This document shows positions 55,197 through 63,769 of a DNA stretch of 64,000 nucleotides, piece after piece; positions within the stretch are counted from its first letter, which is position 1; every line of letters starts with the position of its first letter. Made by a program: the position numbers and the translations under genes. The notes under the pieces are model-generated. The model was not told the DNA's origin and ran no database searches. It saw only the letters and a list, made by a program, of their open reading frames with translations. The stretch comes from JARBUG01 sp035628915 (GTDB lineage Bacteria; Bacillota; Sulfobacillia; Symbiobacteriales; Symbiobacteriaceae), in contig DASPIW010000039.1 in the NCBI GenBank assembly GCA_035628915.1, positions 161,113 to 225,112 of the forward strand, given 5' to 3'.

Positions 55197-56299
55197 CACC
55201 TCCGTACCTGGAACGGACCGGCGCAGGTCAGCGCTTCCCGTACACGGCGGAGAGAAGTCCCGGTGCGCCCCTGCCGAACTGCCAGGATCTCCGCGATGAT
55301 CGAGAGCGCGATCTGCTGAGGGCCGTCCGCCCCGATATCGAGACCGACCGGGGCATAGAGCTTCTCTTCCATGGTCCGGGCGAGGTCGGGCTCTTCCCTG
55401 ACAAGCAAGTCCACCAACTGCTGCGACCGCTTGCGGGCGCCCAGCAGGCCGACATAGCGCAGGTCGGCCGCCAGCAGCCGCTTGAGCCACTGCAGGTCCC
55501 GTTCAAAATGGTGCGTGATGATCACCGCGTAGGAATCATTGGAGAGTGCCAGTTCAGGCGCCCCGTCATCAAGAATCAGGTGGTCGGCGCCGGGAAACCG
55601 CTCGGGCGTGAGCCAGGCGGGTCGGTGGTCGCTCACTGCGACCCGGAATCCGGCCAGTTTCGCCAGTTCCACCACCGGACGGGCATCGTCACCGGCGCCT
55701 GCGACCAGCAGCAGCGGGGGCGTCAGCACAGGCTGGAGCAGGTACTCCACACCGTGGGCGTCCTCAATCCACGCTGGCTGCTGTTCGCCTTGCTCCAGCA
55801 TGGTCGCAGCGGCAGCCGTTGCCATGGCGTTGGCATGCGCATCTCCAAGATCCCCGGCGCGCAGGCCCCGGCGATCTACGGCCAGGCGCCTGCCCAGGGT
55901 CCGCGTGCCGCCGGAAATCGCCGTCGCGACCACGACCGGCGCCCCGGCTGAGACCCGGGCTGCCACAAAATCCAGGACCGGCAGGGCCACCGGCGCCACC
56001 AATACGTCCACCAGCCCCCCACAGCCGCTGCCGGTGCCAAACACCAGGTCCTCCTCGCTGCCGGTGTCATACGACAGCAGCCGGGCCGGTCCGCCTTCGC
56101 AGACGGCGTCCACCACCGCCAGCATATCCAGCTCCATGCACCCCCCGCTGATGGCCCCCAAAACTGTGTGCGTGTCGGTAACGACGGCGGAACTCCCCGG
56201 CTTGCGGTACGTAGATCCACGCCCCCTGACCACCGTGGCAAGTACGGCTTTCCGGCCCTGCCCGGCCAGCTTCGCCAACTCCAAGTATGCGTTGTCCAC
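55196..56299 (-). CDS. XdhC/CoxI-family molybdenum hydroxylase maturation protein
   Basis: XdhC proteins bind the molybdenum cofactor and aid its sulfuration before it enters xanthine-dehydrogenase-type enzymes. The 367-residue protein has the XdhC_CoxI N-terminal domain (GSTYRKPGSSAVVTDTHTVL, GAISGGCMELDML) and the C-terminal Rossmann domain (LLLVAGAGDDARPVVELAKL, YAVIITHHFERDLQWLKRLL, RYVGLLGARKRSQQLVDLL). No molybdenum hydroxylase gene lies in the window, so its partner is elsewhere. It is wedged between the two importer gene sets. Confidence 0.88.
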   Translation of the reverse strand: MDNAYLELAKLAGQGRKAVLATVVRGRGSTYRKPGSSAVVTDTHTVLGAISGGCMELDMLAVVDAVCEGGPARLLSYDTGSEEDLVFGTGSGCGGLVDVLVAPVALPVLDFVAARVSAGAPVVVATAISGGTRTLGRRLAVDRRGLRAGDLGDAHANAMATAAAATMLEQGEQQPAWIEDAHGVEYLLQPVLTPPLLLVAGAGDDARPVVELAKLAGFRVAVSDHRPAWLTPERFPGADHLILDDGAPELALSNDSYAVIITHHFERDLQWLKRLLAADLRYVGLLGARKRSQQLVDLLVREEPDLARTMEEKLYAPVGLDIGADGPQQIALSIIAEILAVRQGRTGTSLRRVREALTCAGPFQVRR

Positions 56300-56337
56300 C
56301 GTTACCCCTCCGCAGACCGTCTGTTTTTTGCTGTCTG

Positions 56338-57072
56338 CTATGCCAGTGCAGCCTGCCCGCCCAGGTACACGTCCTGCAACTCCCGGCTGGCGGCCAATTC
56401 AGCGGATTTGCCGTGCATGGCCACCCGCCCGGTCTCCAATACATAGGCCCGGTCCGAAACCGCCAGCGCCTGGCGGGCGTTCTGTTCGACGAGCAGGATC
56501 GTGATTCCCTGATCGCGCAGTTCCTTGACGATGCCGAAGATCTGTTTGACTACAAGGGGCGCCAGGCCCAGGGAGGGCTCGTCAAGCATGAGCAGCTTGG
56601 GCTTGGCCAACATCGCCCGGCCAATGGCGAGCATTTGCTGTTCGCCGCCGCTGAGCAACCCGGCCTGGTAGGAGCGACGCCGGGCGAGGTTGGAAAAGCG
56701 TTCGTAAATGGCATCGATCTCCCGGCGCACGCTGGCGGAATCCTTGCGGGCGAAAGCACCCATGAGCAGGTTTTCATCCACCGTCATCCGGCCCAGAATC
56801 TGGCGCCCCTCGGGCACCAGGACCAGTCCGTGCGCAACCCGGTAAGGGGAACCGAGGCGAGACACGTCGGTCCCCATGTACTGAATCTTGCCGGCTGCCG
56901 CCGGCATTACGCCGGCCAGCACCTTCATCAGCGTGGTCTTGCCGGCCCCGTTGGAGCCGATAATCGTCACGATTTCGCCTTCGCGCACTTGGACATCGAT
57001 GCCAGCGAGCGCTTTGATCTGTCCATAACTGAAGTGCAGGCCGCTAACGGAGAGCAGAAGCCTCACCCCCAT
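56338..57072 (-). CDS. LivF-type ABC ATPase (set 1)
   Basis: The 244-residue ATPase has Walker A GSNGAGKTT, the signature LLSGGEQQMLAIGRAMLAKP and Walker B LLMLDEPSLGLAPLVV. YRVAHGLVLVPEGRQILGRM is the LivF-type loop. The ATG at 57070-57072 overlaps the end of livG by 29 bases; a GTG at 57064-57066 is an alternative start. It is the last gene of the first importer operon. Confidence 0.9.
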   Translation of the reverse strand: MGVRLLLSVSGLHFSYGQIKALAGIDVQVREGEIVTIIGSNGAGKTTLMKVLAGVMPAAAGKIQYMGTDVSRLGSPYRVAHGLVLVPEGRQILGRMTVDENLLMGAFARKDSASVRREIDAIYERFSNLARRRSYQAGLLSGGEQQMLAIGRAMLAKPKLLMLDEPSLGLAPLVVKQIFGIVKELRDQGITILLVEQNARQALAVSDRAYVLETGRVAMHGKSAELAASRELQDVYLGGQAALA

Positions 57073-57820
57073 CTGCCCCCAGGTACGCCTCCAGCACCTC
57101 CGGATGACTCCGGACCTGTGCCGGCGTGCCCTCGGCGATCTTTTCTCCGAAGTTAATGACCGTAATCCGGTCGCAGAGCCCCATAACAAACGCCATGTCG
57201 TGCTCAATCAGCAAAATGGTGTGGCCTTCGCCCTTGAGCGACTTGACCAGGTCCCGCAGCGCCAGCGACTCCGTCGGGTTCATGCCGGCGGCGGGCTCGT
57301 CCAGCAGGAGCAGCCGCGGGCGGGTTGCCAGGGCCCGGGCGATTTCGACCCGGCGCTGGTCCCCGTACGGCAGCGTCGTCGCGAGTTGATCGCGCACTTT
57401 CCAGAGGCCGGTGGTGTGGAGAATCTGCTCAAGCTCACTGTTGCTCGCCGACTTCCGCCCGGTGGCGGGCGCCAGCAGACTCAGCCCCTTGTGCTCCCGG
57501 AGGGCATGGCCCAGGAGCAGATGCTCCCATACGGTCATGGACTTGAAGAGGCGGATGTTCTGGAATGTGCGGGCAATCCCAAAGGAGGCAACCTGGTGGG
57601 GAGCAAGGCCCGTGATCTCCTGCCCGGCCATGGCGATTCTGCCCTGGCTGACCTGGTAGACCCGGGTGATCAGGTTGAACACCGTGGTCTTACCGGCGCC
57701 GTTCGGGCCGATCAGCCCGTGAATGGTGCCGGCGGCCACCTCCAGCGAAAGGTCCATGATGGCACAGGCGCCGCCGAAGTACTTGGTGACGTTCTCCAGA
57801 GACAGAAGGGCTTGCGCCAT
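57044..57820 (-). CDS. LivG-type ABC ATPase (set 1)
   Basis: The 258-residue ATPase has Walker A GPNGAGKTT (residues 38-46), the LivG loop FGIARTFQNIRLFKSMTVWE, the signature TLPYGDQRRVEIARALATRP and Walker B LLLLDEPAAGMNPTESL. The signature has PYGDQ in place of the more usual SYGQQ, within family variation. AAAGGAG lies 8 bases before the ATG, which shares one base with the livM stop. Confidence 0.92.
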   Translation of the reverse strand: MAQALLSLENVTKYFGGACAIMDLSLEVAAGTIHGLIGPNGAGKTTVFNLITRVYQVSQGRIAMAGQEITGLAPHQVASFGIARTFQNIRLFKSMTVWEHLLLGHALREHKGLSLLAPATGRKSASNSELEQILHTTGLWKVRDQLATTLPYGDQRRVEIARALATRPRLLLLDEPAAGMNPTESLALRDLVKSLKGEGHTILLIEHDMAFVMGLCDRITVINFGEKIAEGTPAQVRSHPEVLEAYLGADGGEASALR

Positions 57821-58674
57821 CACGACATCTCCTTTCTCTTGGCCAGCCTCAAGCTTGCGACCCGCCGCAGGAATGCCCGTGTCAGAATTCCTTGCGGACG
57901 GAACATCAGCAGCACAATCAGCAAGGCCCCGTAGATGCCCAGGCGCCAGTCCGTAATGAACCGGAGCGCCTCGGGCAGGAGTGTCAGCACAATGGCCCCG
58001 AGCACCGGACCGAATATCGTCTCGGAACCCCCGAAGACCACAAACAGCACGACCATTACCGACTGCGAGAACGTGAACATGTGCGGTTCGATATACACCG
58101 TGAAGTGGGCGTAAAGCCCCCCGGCCACTCCGGCCAGAGCGGCGCCGTATGCAAACACACTCAGCTTGACGACAGTGGTATTCAGGCCGGTGACCTGCGC
58201 CGCAAACTCGTCGTCTTCCACGGCGCGCACGCCGAGCCACGCCTTTGACCGCTCGAGCAGGTAGGTCAGAATCCCCAGGCCGATGGTCCATGCCCAGATG
58301 GTCCCGGCCTTCACCGGCAACATCCCGAAGAAGCCGCGCTCGGCGCCCGTGTAGGCAAATACGAGGAAGAACGCCGCGATCATCTGTCCAAACCCGAGGG
58401 TGACCATAGACAGGTAAATCCCCGTCAGGCGCAGGGCGGGAAACCCGGCGATGAACCCCAGCCCGCTGCTCACCAGACCGGCTGCCACGAGCGCGAGGGT
58501 GAGCGGCAGCTTGAAGTTGACCGTCAGCACCGAAGCGGTGTAGGCACCGAGGGCCATAAACCCGGCGTTGCCCAGCGACAGCTGGCCCGCCGACAAGATG
58601 ACATAGACACTCAGGCCAAGGAGAATGTTGATGCCAATCTGCGAGAGGAGGCCAAGTTCATAGCTGCTGAACAT
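57820..58674 (-). CDS. LivM-type ABC permease (set 1)
   Basis: The 284-residue membrane protein has the LivM signature LSAGQLSLGNAGFMALGAYT. FPALRLTGIYLSMVTLGFGQ, SKAWLGVRAVEDDEFAAQVT (ATPase-contacting loop) and the end LLIVLLMFRPQGILTRAFLR follow. About eight helices are seen. It lies between livH and livG with almost no gaps. Confidence 0.92.
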   Translation of the reverse strand: MFSSYELGLLSQIGINILLGLSVYVILSAGQLSLGNAGFMALGAYTASVLTVNFKLPLTLALVAAGLVSSGLGFIAGFPALRLTGIYLSMVTLGFGQMIAAFFLVFAYTGAERGFFGMLPVKAGTIWAWTIGLGILTYLLERSKAWLGVRAVEDDEFAAQVTGLNTTVVKLSVFAYGAALAGVAGGLYAHFTVYIEPHMFTFSQSVMVVLFVVFGGSETIFGPVLGAIVLTLLPEALRFITDWRLGIYGALLIVLLMFRPQGILTRAFLRRVASLRLAKRKEMS

Positions 58675-58675
58675 A

Positions 58676-59551
58676 CTACGTCCTCCTCCTCACCTGGTTT
58701 GGCTTGCCAAGCAGGCCTTCGGGCCGGACCAGGAGCACGATGATCAGCAGGCCGTACACCACGATGTCCTGATACGACGCCCCCAGGTAGGCGGCGGCCA
58801 TTACCTGTGCAATGCCCAGGAGCGGACCGGCAACCAGGGAGCCCCAAATGTTCGTGACGCCGCCGATGACCATGACCGCCACGCCCCGCAGCCCGACTTC
58901 TTCGCCCATCAGCGGCGTAATGGCCGAGTAGTTGAGGCCGACCAGCAATCCGGAAGCACCGGCCAGGGCGCCGGAAATCGCAAATGTAATCACGTTGATC
59001 AGCTTGGAGTCGATCCCCAGCACCGCAGCTGCCAGCGGATTCTCCGCCACGGCCCGCAGCCCCCGGCCCATTTGGGTGCGCTTGAGGAAGTAGGAAAGGG
59101 CCAGCACGACGATGATGGTGGATGTCACAATCCACAGCTGAATGCCGGTAACTTGAACCGTCCCGATGTGATATGCGGCGGAAAACAGTTCGGACGGAAA
59201 CTGGCGGGGGTCCGAACCCCACACGTTCTCAATGACCGTCTGATACACCAGGGCAAAGCCGATGGTGCTCAGGAGCGGCATTACCGCCGGGGCGTCTTTC
59301 AATGGCCGGTATCCGAAGCGCTCGATGATCACCGAGAGCACGGCGCCGGCAGCCATCGCACCCAGAATGGCCACGGGCACGGGGACCCGGACCACGAGCA
59401 ACGCAAGCCCCACGAAGGCGCCGAAGGTAAAAGTCTCTGCGACGGCGATGTTCAGGACGCCCAGAATCCCCATGACCAGGGTGTAGGCCAGGGCAATGGT
59501 GGTGTAAATGCTGCCCAGCATCACACCGTTCACCATTTGCTGTAAAAACAT
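58676..59551 (-). CDS. LivH-type ABC permease (set 1)
   Basis: The 291-residue membrane protein starts MFLQQMVNGVMLGSIYTTIA, then LAYTLVMGILGVLNIAVAET, both typical of LivH. TQMGRGLRAVAENPLAAAVL is the loop that contacts the ATPase, and LLIIVLLVRPEGLLGKPNQV the end. It follows the binding-protein gene after a 107-base gap that holds a hairpin. Confidence 0.92.
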   Translation of the reverse strand: MFLQQMVNGVMLGSIYTTIALAYTLVMGILGVLNIAVAETFTFGAFVGLALLVVRVPVPVAILGAMAAGAVLSVIIERFGYRPLKDAPAVMPLLSTIGFALVYQTVIENVWGSDPRQFPSELFSAAYHIGTVQVTGIQLWIVTSTIIVVLALSYFLKRTQMGRGLRAVAENPLAAAVLGIDSKLINVITFAISGALAGASGLLVGLNYSAITPLMGEEVGLRGVAVMVIGGVTNIWGSLVAGPLLGIAQVMAAAYLGASYQDIVVYGLLIIVLLVRPEGLLGKPNQVRRRT

Positions 59552-59588
59552 GCCACCCGCTCCCTGTCGTCTGTCAGTTCGGGTAAGG

Positions 59589-59626
59589 CTGCACCCCGGG
59601 GAAGCGGACGCTCTCCCGGGGTGCAG
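59589..59626 (-). terminator. Hairpin between binding-protein and permease genes
   Basis: CTGCACCCCGGG and CCCGGGGTGCAG form a perfect 12-bp stem with a 14-base loop and no T-tract. Such hairpins after binding-protein genes usually stabilise the upstream mRNA or reduce read-through, so that more binding protein than permease is made. Confidence 0.65.
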
Positions 59627-59658
59627 TCCCCCCAGTTGCTCCGGCTCGGATGTGGCGG

Positions 59659-60927
59659 CTAGTTGTTCTTATCGACGACGGTCCACTTGCCGTTCTGGCC
59701 CATAATGACGTAGAACGCCTTGTCACCGTCACCGTCCTTGTTCAGGCCGACGCGGCCGCCAATGCCCTGGAACTCCTTCAGGCCGGCAACGTAGTCACGA
59801 ATCTTGGTTCGGTCGCTCTCCAGGTCCTTGGGGTCGTTGGTGACGCCGGACTTGAGAATCGCGTCGATATACATGCGAATGGTCTCGTAAATGTTGGCAT
59901 CGAACATGTTCGGCTCGGTGGTGGCGGGGAGGCCGGCGTCCTTCAGAGCCTGGACCGCCTTCTTGGTGAAGTCGGGCGCCTGCGCCTGGTCGAGGCCGAC
60001 AAAGTACGTGGCGGCAGAGACGACGGGAATCTCCGGGGCCGCCTGCAAAATGGCGGAGGAGACGAAGGGCGAACCGCCGAGCGTCGGCTTGATGACGCCC
60101 TGCCGCTTCATTTCCCGCAGCACCGTGGACGCACCGTTGTAGAAGGCGCCGATTAGCACCGCATCCGGGTTGAGGGCCTTGAGCTTCGTCACCTGAGCGG
60201 TCACGTCGACGTTAGTGGTGGAGAAGGTGATGGGGTCGTTCTCGTTCAGGACGGTGACGCCCGCCTTCTTGAATTCAGCTGGGAGCACGCTCTTGCCCAG
60301 CGAGGTGCCCACGGCGTCCGCCGCATCGTAAACGATGGCGACCGTCTTGACGTTGTACTGCTTGACGAACCAGGGCACGGTCTTCTGGGCGAAAACGGCC
60401 TCGTCGACGGTGTCCCGGAACGCCCACGGCCGGTTCTTCGCACCGACGCCGGGCTTGGACGAGTTCTGGGACATGACGACGATCTTTTCCTGGTTGGCTA
60501 CCGGGAAGGCCACTTCGGCTTCGCTGGAAAGCGCCGGTCCGGCAATAGCCAGCACTTTCTCGTCGCCGGCAAGCTTGCGGACGCCGCTCGCGGCCTGGTC
60601 AGCCTTGGCAGCACTGTCGAAGATCACGATCTTCAGGGGTTTGCCGTCGACGCCGCCCTTGTCGTTTATCTCTTTCTCCACGAGCTTGAGGACGGCGGTA
60701 TTGGTCTTGCCCCACTCGGCCACGGGTCCGCTGCTTGGAACGATGGCGCCAAGCTTGACTTCCGTTCCCTTCAGCTTGCTGGCGCTGGCAGCAGGAGCGG
60801 GAGCCGGGTCAGCCGACTTGGAGCCGGTGCTGGGACTGGTGCTCCCGCCGCTGCAGGCGGACAGAAAAGCGGCGGCGATTACCATAAGACCAAGCAGGCG
60901 CCGGGGCGACTTTCGGGACAAGAACAT
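59659..60927 (-). CDS. Branched-chain-amino-acid-type ABC substrate-binding lipoprotein (set 1)
   Basis: The 422-residue precursor has a lipoprotein signal (LLGLMVIAAAFLSACSGG). A Ser/Pro/Ala-rich spacer follows, then a type I periplasmic-binding domain: VKLGAIVPSSGPVAEWGKTN, VLAIAGPALSSEAEVAFPVA, KTVAIVYDAADAVGTSLGKS and LKALNPDAVLIGAFYNGAST. I chose the ATG at 60925-60927 (GGAGG 8 bases upstream) over the ATG at 60931-60933. It differs clearly from the set 2 protein, so the two importers probably take different ligands. Confidence 0.88.
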   Translation of the reverse strand: MFLSRKSPRRLLGLMVIAAAFLSACSGGSTSPSTGSKSADPAPAPAASASKLKGTEVKLGAIVPSSGPVAEWGKTNTAVLKLVEKEINDKGGVDGKPLKIVIFDSAAKADQAASGVRKLAGDEKVLAIAGPALSSEAEVAFPVANQEKIVVMSQNSSKPGVGAKNRPWAFRDTVDEAVFAQKTVPWFVKQYNVKTVAIVYDAADAVGTSLGKSVLPAEFKKAGVTVLNENDPITFSTTNVDVTAQVTKLKALNPDAVLIGAFYNGASTVLREMKRQGVIKPTLGGSPFVSSAILQAAPEIPVVSAATYFVGLDQAQAPDFTKKAVQALKDAGLPATTEPNMFDANIYETIRMYIDAILKSGVTNDPKDLESDRTKIRDYVAGLKEFQGIGGRVGLNKDGDGDKAFYVIMGQNGKWTVVDKNN

Positions 60928-60961
60928 CGTCATTACCTCCCCCTGTTTTGCCGACATACCC

Positions 60962-61612
60962 CTACAAGTTGGCCATAACCTTTCGCTTGAACTGTTCCAC
61001 GTGCTCCAGCATGTACTGCTGGGCCCTGGCCCCGTCCCTGGTTGCCATCGCCTCCAGGATCGTCTGGTGCTCCGCCTGCGTTTCGTCCAATCGTCCGGCA
61101 CGCGTAAAGCTTAGGTACCAGAACCGGAAGCTCTGAGAGTTGAGGCGGTCCAGGATCTCCTCCAGGTGCGAGTTCCGGCTCATGCCGGCAATGTACCGAT
61201 GGAACTGCTGGTCCAGATAAAGTAACGCCTCGTAGTCTGAGGCCCGAGCCACCTCCTTCATCGTTGTGAGAAGGGTGTTCAGGTGCTCCAACTGGGTGGG
61301 AGTGCCCCGCTCTGCAGCCAGACGGCAGCTGAGCCCCTCCAGGTTGACCCGCACTTCGAATATCTCCTGCAGCGTCTGAATGGACAAATCCGACACAATC
61401 GTCCCCTGGCGGGGCATGATCACGACGAGCCGGTCCATTGCCAGGCGCTGCAGCGCCTCCCGAAGCGGGGTGCGGCCGACGTTTAGCTCACGCATCAGCG
61501 CTGCTTCGTTAAGGACCGCCCCCGGCGATAACCGGAGAGTCTCAATGTCCCGCTTCAGTTGCCGGTATGCGAGGTCACTCGCCCGTTGATGAGCAACTTC
61601 CATCGTTCGCAT
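60962..61612 (-). CDS. GntR-family regulator, FadR/FCD type
   Basis: The 216-residue protein has a GntR winged helix (QLKRDIETLRLSPGAVLNEA, ALMRELNVGRTPLREALQRL, GTIVSDLS). An all-helical FCD domain follows, with metal- and ligand-binding residues in LYLDQQFHRYIAGMSRNSHL and the His in QAEHQTILEAMATRDGARAQ. FCD regulators usually sense organic acids and control nearby catabolic genes. It lies between the acyl-CoA synthetase and the first importer, transcribed in the same direction, so it is the likely regulator of this cluster. Confidence 0.9.
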   Translation of the reverse strand: MRTMEVAHQRASDLAYRQLKRDIETLRLSPGAVLNEAALMRELNVGRTPLREALQRLAMDRLVVIMPRQGTIVSDLSIQTLQEIFEVRVNLEGLSCRLAAERGTPTQLEHLNTLLTTMKEVARASDYEALLYLDQQFHRYIAGMSRNSHLEEILDRLNSQSFRFWYLSFTRAGRLDETQAEHQTILEAMATRDGARAQQYMLEHVEQFKRKVMANL

Positions 61613-61618
61613 CTGTTA

Positions 61619-63769
61619 TCACCCCTTGAGCACCATGAGCGCATCGAGCGCACGGACACCCTTGCCTTCGGGCAACACAGCCAGCGGGTTCAGGTCGAAC
61701 TCCTCCAACTCGGCGTCCAGCGCCACTGCCATGTCGGAGACTTTCAGGAGGGTATCTACCACGGCGGCAATGTCGCCCCGGGCCTGGCCCCGGGCGCCCT
61801 CCAAAATCTTGCGGCCCTTGATCTCCCGGACCATCATTTCGGCGTCGGCCCGGCTGAGCGGGGCGACCCGCATGGCGATGTCCTCGAAGACTTCCACGAA
61901 AATGCCGCCCAGGCCGAACATGACCGTGGGGCCAAAGTCCCGGTCGTTCTTGACGCCCACGATGCATTCAGTGCCGCCGGCGACCATCTCCGCAACCAGG
62001 TAGCCGTCGATTTTCGCACCGGGGTAGCGGGTCGCCGCAGCCGCCTGCATGTCGGCAACGGCCTGGCGCACTTCCGCTTCCGTCTTGAGGCCGACCCGCA
62101 CGCCCCCCATTTCCGTCTTGTGAGCAATGTCGGGGGATGAGATCTTCAGGACGACCGGATATCCAATCGCGGCTGCCGCCTTCGCAGCGGCGTCCGCATC
62201 GGGCGCCAGTAGTTCCATGGGCACCGGAATGCCGAAGGCCTTGAGCACTTCCTTCGATTCCGCCTCGGTGAGCGTCTTGCGGCCTTCAGCCCGGATGGCG
62301 GCCAACTTGGCCTTCACGGCTGCCGGGGCTTCGACCTTGCGGTCGGCCGCCGCCAGCACTTCAGCCGACCGGGCCCTGAACGCCTGGAAGTCGCGCCAGG
62401 CAGCCAGCACCTTGACCGCCGAGACGATGGAGTCGTAGAAGGCGACGCCCCCGTCCTGCTCATACTCGGTCTTCCAGCGGGGGAACTCCTGGGCGATGCC
62501 GGAGAACCAGCCCACCACCGGCTTGTTGTACTTGTTGATGACCGCCCGCACGGCAGCGAAGTCGTGGTTCTTGAAGTAGTCGAAGATCAGTGGCAGCAGC
62601 AGCACGGCATCGACGCCGGGGTCGGACAGGAGGGCGTCCAGCATGACCTGGTGCGTCCGGTCCAGCCCTACCTGCTCAATGGTCGACCAGATATCCGCCG
62701 GGTTGCCGGGCGCCGCCCACGCCGGCATAATCGTGGCCATTTTGGCCTTGGTCTCCGGCGAAAGCTCAGCCAGTTGGAATCCGTGCACCCCGAGGGTGTC
62801 CGCCCCGACGACGGCGCCGGCCCCGGTGTGGGTCATAATAGCGACCCGGCTGCCCTTCAGGGGCTTGCTGCGCAGCAGGGTGAAGCCCTTGGTGAAGTCA
62901 AGGAACTGGGTGAAGTCGTCGACGCGGGTCACGCCGTATTGCTTGAAGACGGCGTCCTTGACCCGGTCGTTGTTCAGCAGCGAGCCGGTGTGGCTGGCCG
63001 CGGCCTGGGCGGTAATCTCGCTGCGCCCGGGCACCAGAGCGACCACCGGCTTGGTCTTGACCACCCGGCGCAGGGCCTTGACGAACCGGCGCCCTTCCTT
63101 GATCGACTCCAGGTAGAGGGTGACGCAGTCCGTGTTCGGGTCGGACTCGAGGTACTCCATAATGTCGGACTCGTTGATGTCCGCCCGGTTGCCGATGGTG
63201 CTGGTCGAGGCGATTTGCGGTTGACCCTTGGTCACCATTTCGAGGTAGATGGCGCCCGCCAGCATGCCGCTTTGGGAAATGAAGGCGGCGCCGCGCTCGT
63301 TGGTGAGCGGCTCGGTAACCATAATGAACGAGTTGGAGAAGGCCGGGTTGGCCTTGATCATGCCGCCGCAGTTGGGTCCCCATACCCGCATGCCCTGGGG
63401 CGACGCCTTAGCGATGGCGATCAGCTCGTCCTGGTAATGCGCACCGTCGCCGCCGGAGTCGGCAAACCCGCCGGACTGGACGAGGAACGCCTTGCAGCCC
63501 TTCTGGACGGCGTCCCGGGCCACTTGCGCCGTGCCCTTGTTGGGCACAAAGGAAAGCACCAGGTCGATTTCGTCCTCCGGAATCTCCAGCAGCGACTTGT
63601 AGGTCTTAAGCCCGAGCACGTCCTCGCCCTTGGCGTTGACGGCGTAAATGGGCCCCTTGAAAGTGTTGAGTACGTTTTTGAGGAGCCGGTACCCGCCCTT
63701 GGCGGGGCTGGTGGAGGCGCCCACCACCGCAACGTTGCGGGGCGTGAAGAAATACTCTACGTTGTTCAC
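61619..63769 (-). CDS. Acyl-CoA synthetase, NDP-forming (acetate-CoA ligase type)
   Basis: The enzyme makes or uses acyl-CoA with ADP and phosphate, through a phosphohistidine. The 716-residue protein joins both subunits of the archaeal type. The CoA-binding domain starts YFFTPRNVAVVGASTSPAKG; GMRVWGPNCGGMIKANPAFS and FISQSGMLAGAIYLEMVTKG follow. The likely catalytic His is in AAASHTGSL. The C-terminal ATP-grasp part has GYPVVLKISSPDIAHKTEMG, GTECIVGVKNDRDFGPTVMF and DLNPLAVLPEGKG. The GTG start follows AAAGGAG. It heads the operon that carries the importers and UbiD/UbiX. Confidence 0.92.
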   Translation of the reverse strand: MNNVEYFFTPRNVAVVGASTSPAKGGYRLLKNVLNTFKGPIYAVNAKGEDVLGLKTYKSLLEIPEDEIDLVLSFVPNKGTAQVARDAVQKGCKAFLVQSGGFADSGGDGAHYQDELIAIAKASPQGMRVWGPNCGGMIKANPAFSNSFIMVTEPLTNERGAAFISQSGMLAGAIYLEMVTKGQPQIASTSTIGNRADINESDIMEYLESDPNTDCVTLYLESIKEGRRFVKALRRVVKTKPVVALVPGRSEITAQAAASHTGSLLNNDRVKDAVFKQYGVTRVDDFTQFLDFTKGFTLLRSKPLKGSRVAIMTHTGAGAVVGADTLGVHGFQLAELSPETKAKMATIMPAWAAPGNPADIWSTIEQVGLDRTHQVMLDALLSDPGVDAVLLLPLIFDYFKNHDFAAVRAVINKYNKPVVGWFSGIAQEFPRWKTEYEQDGGVAFYDSIVSAVKVLAAWRDFQAFRARSAEVLAAADRKVEAPAAVKAKLAAIRAEGRKTLTEAESKEVLKAFGIPVPMELLAPDADAAAKAAAAIGYPVVLKISSPDIAHKTEMGGVRVGLKTEAEVRQAVADMQAAAATRYPGAKIDGYLVAEMVAGGTECIVGVKNDRDFGPTVMFGLGGIFVEVFEDIAMRVAPLSRADAEMMVREIKGRKILEGARGQARGDIAAVVDTLLKVSDMAVALDAELEEFDLNPLAVLPEGKGVRALDALMVLKG

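Noticed and set aside
46850..60156. Long plus-strand open frames across the amt, ubiD and liv genes
   Set aside because: All are antisense to well-supported genes with conserved motifs and have low-complexity, arginine-rich translations.
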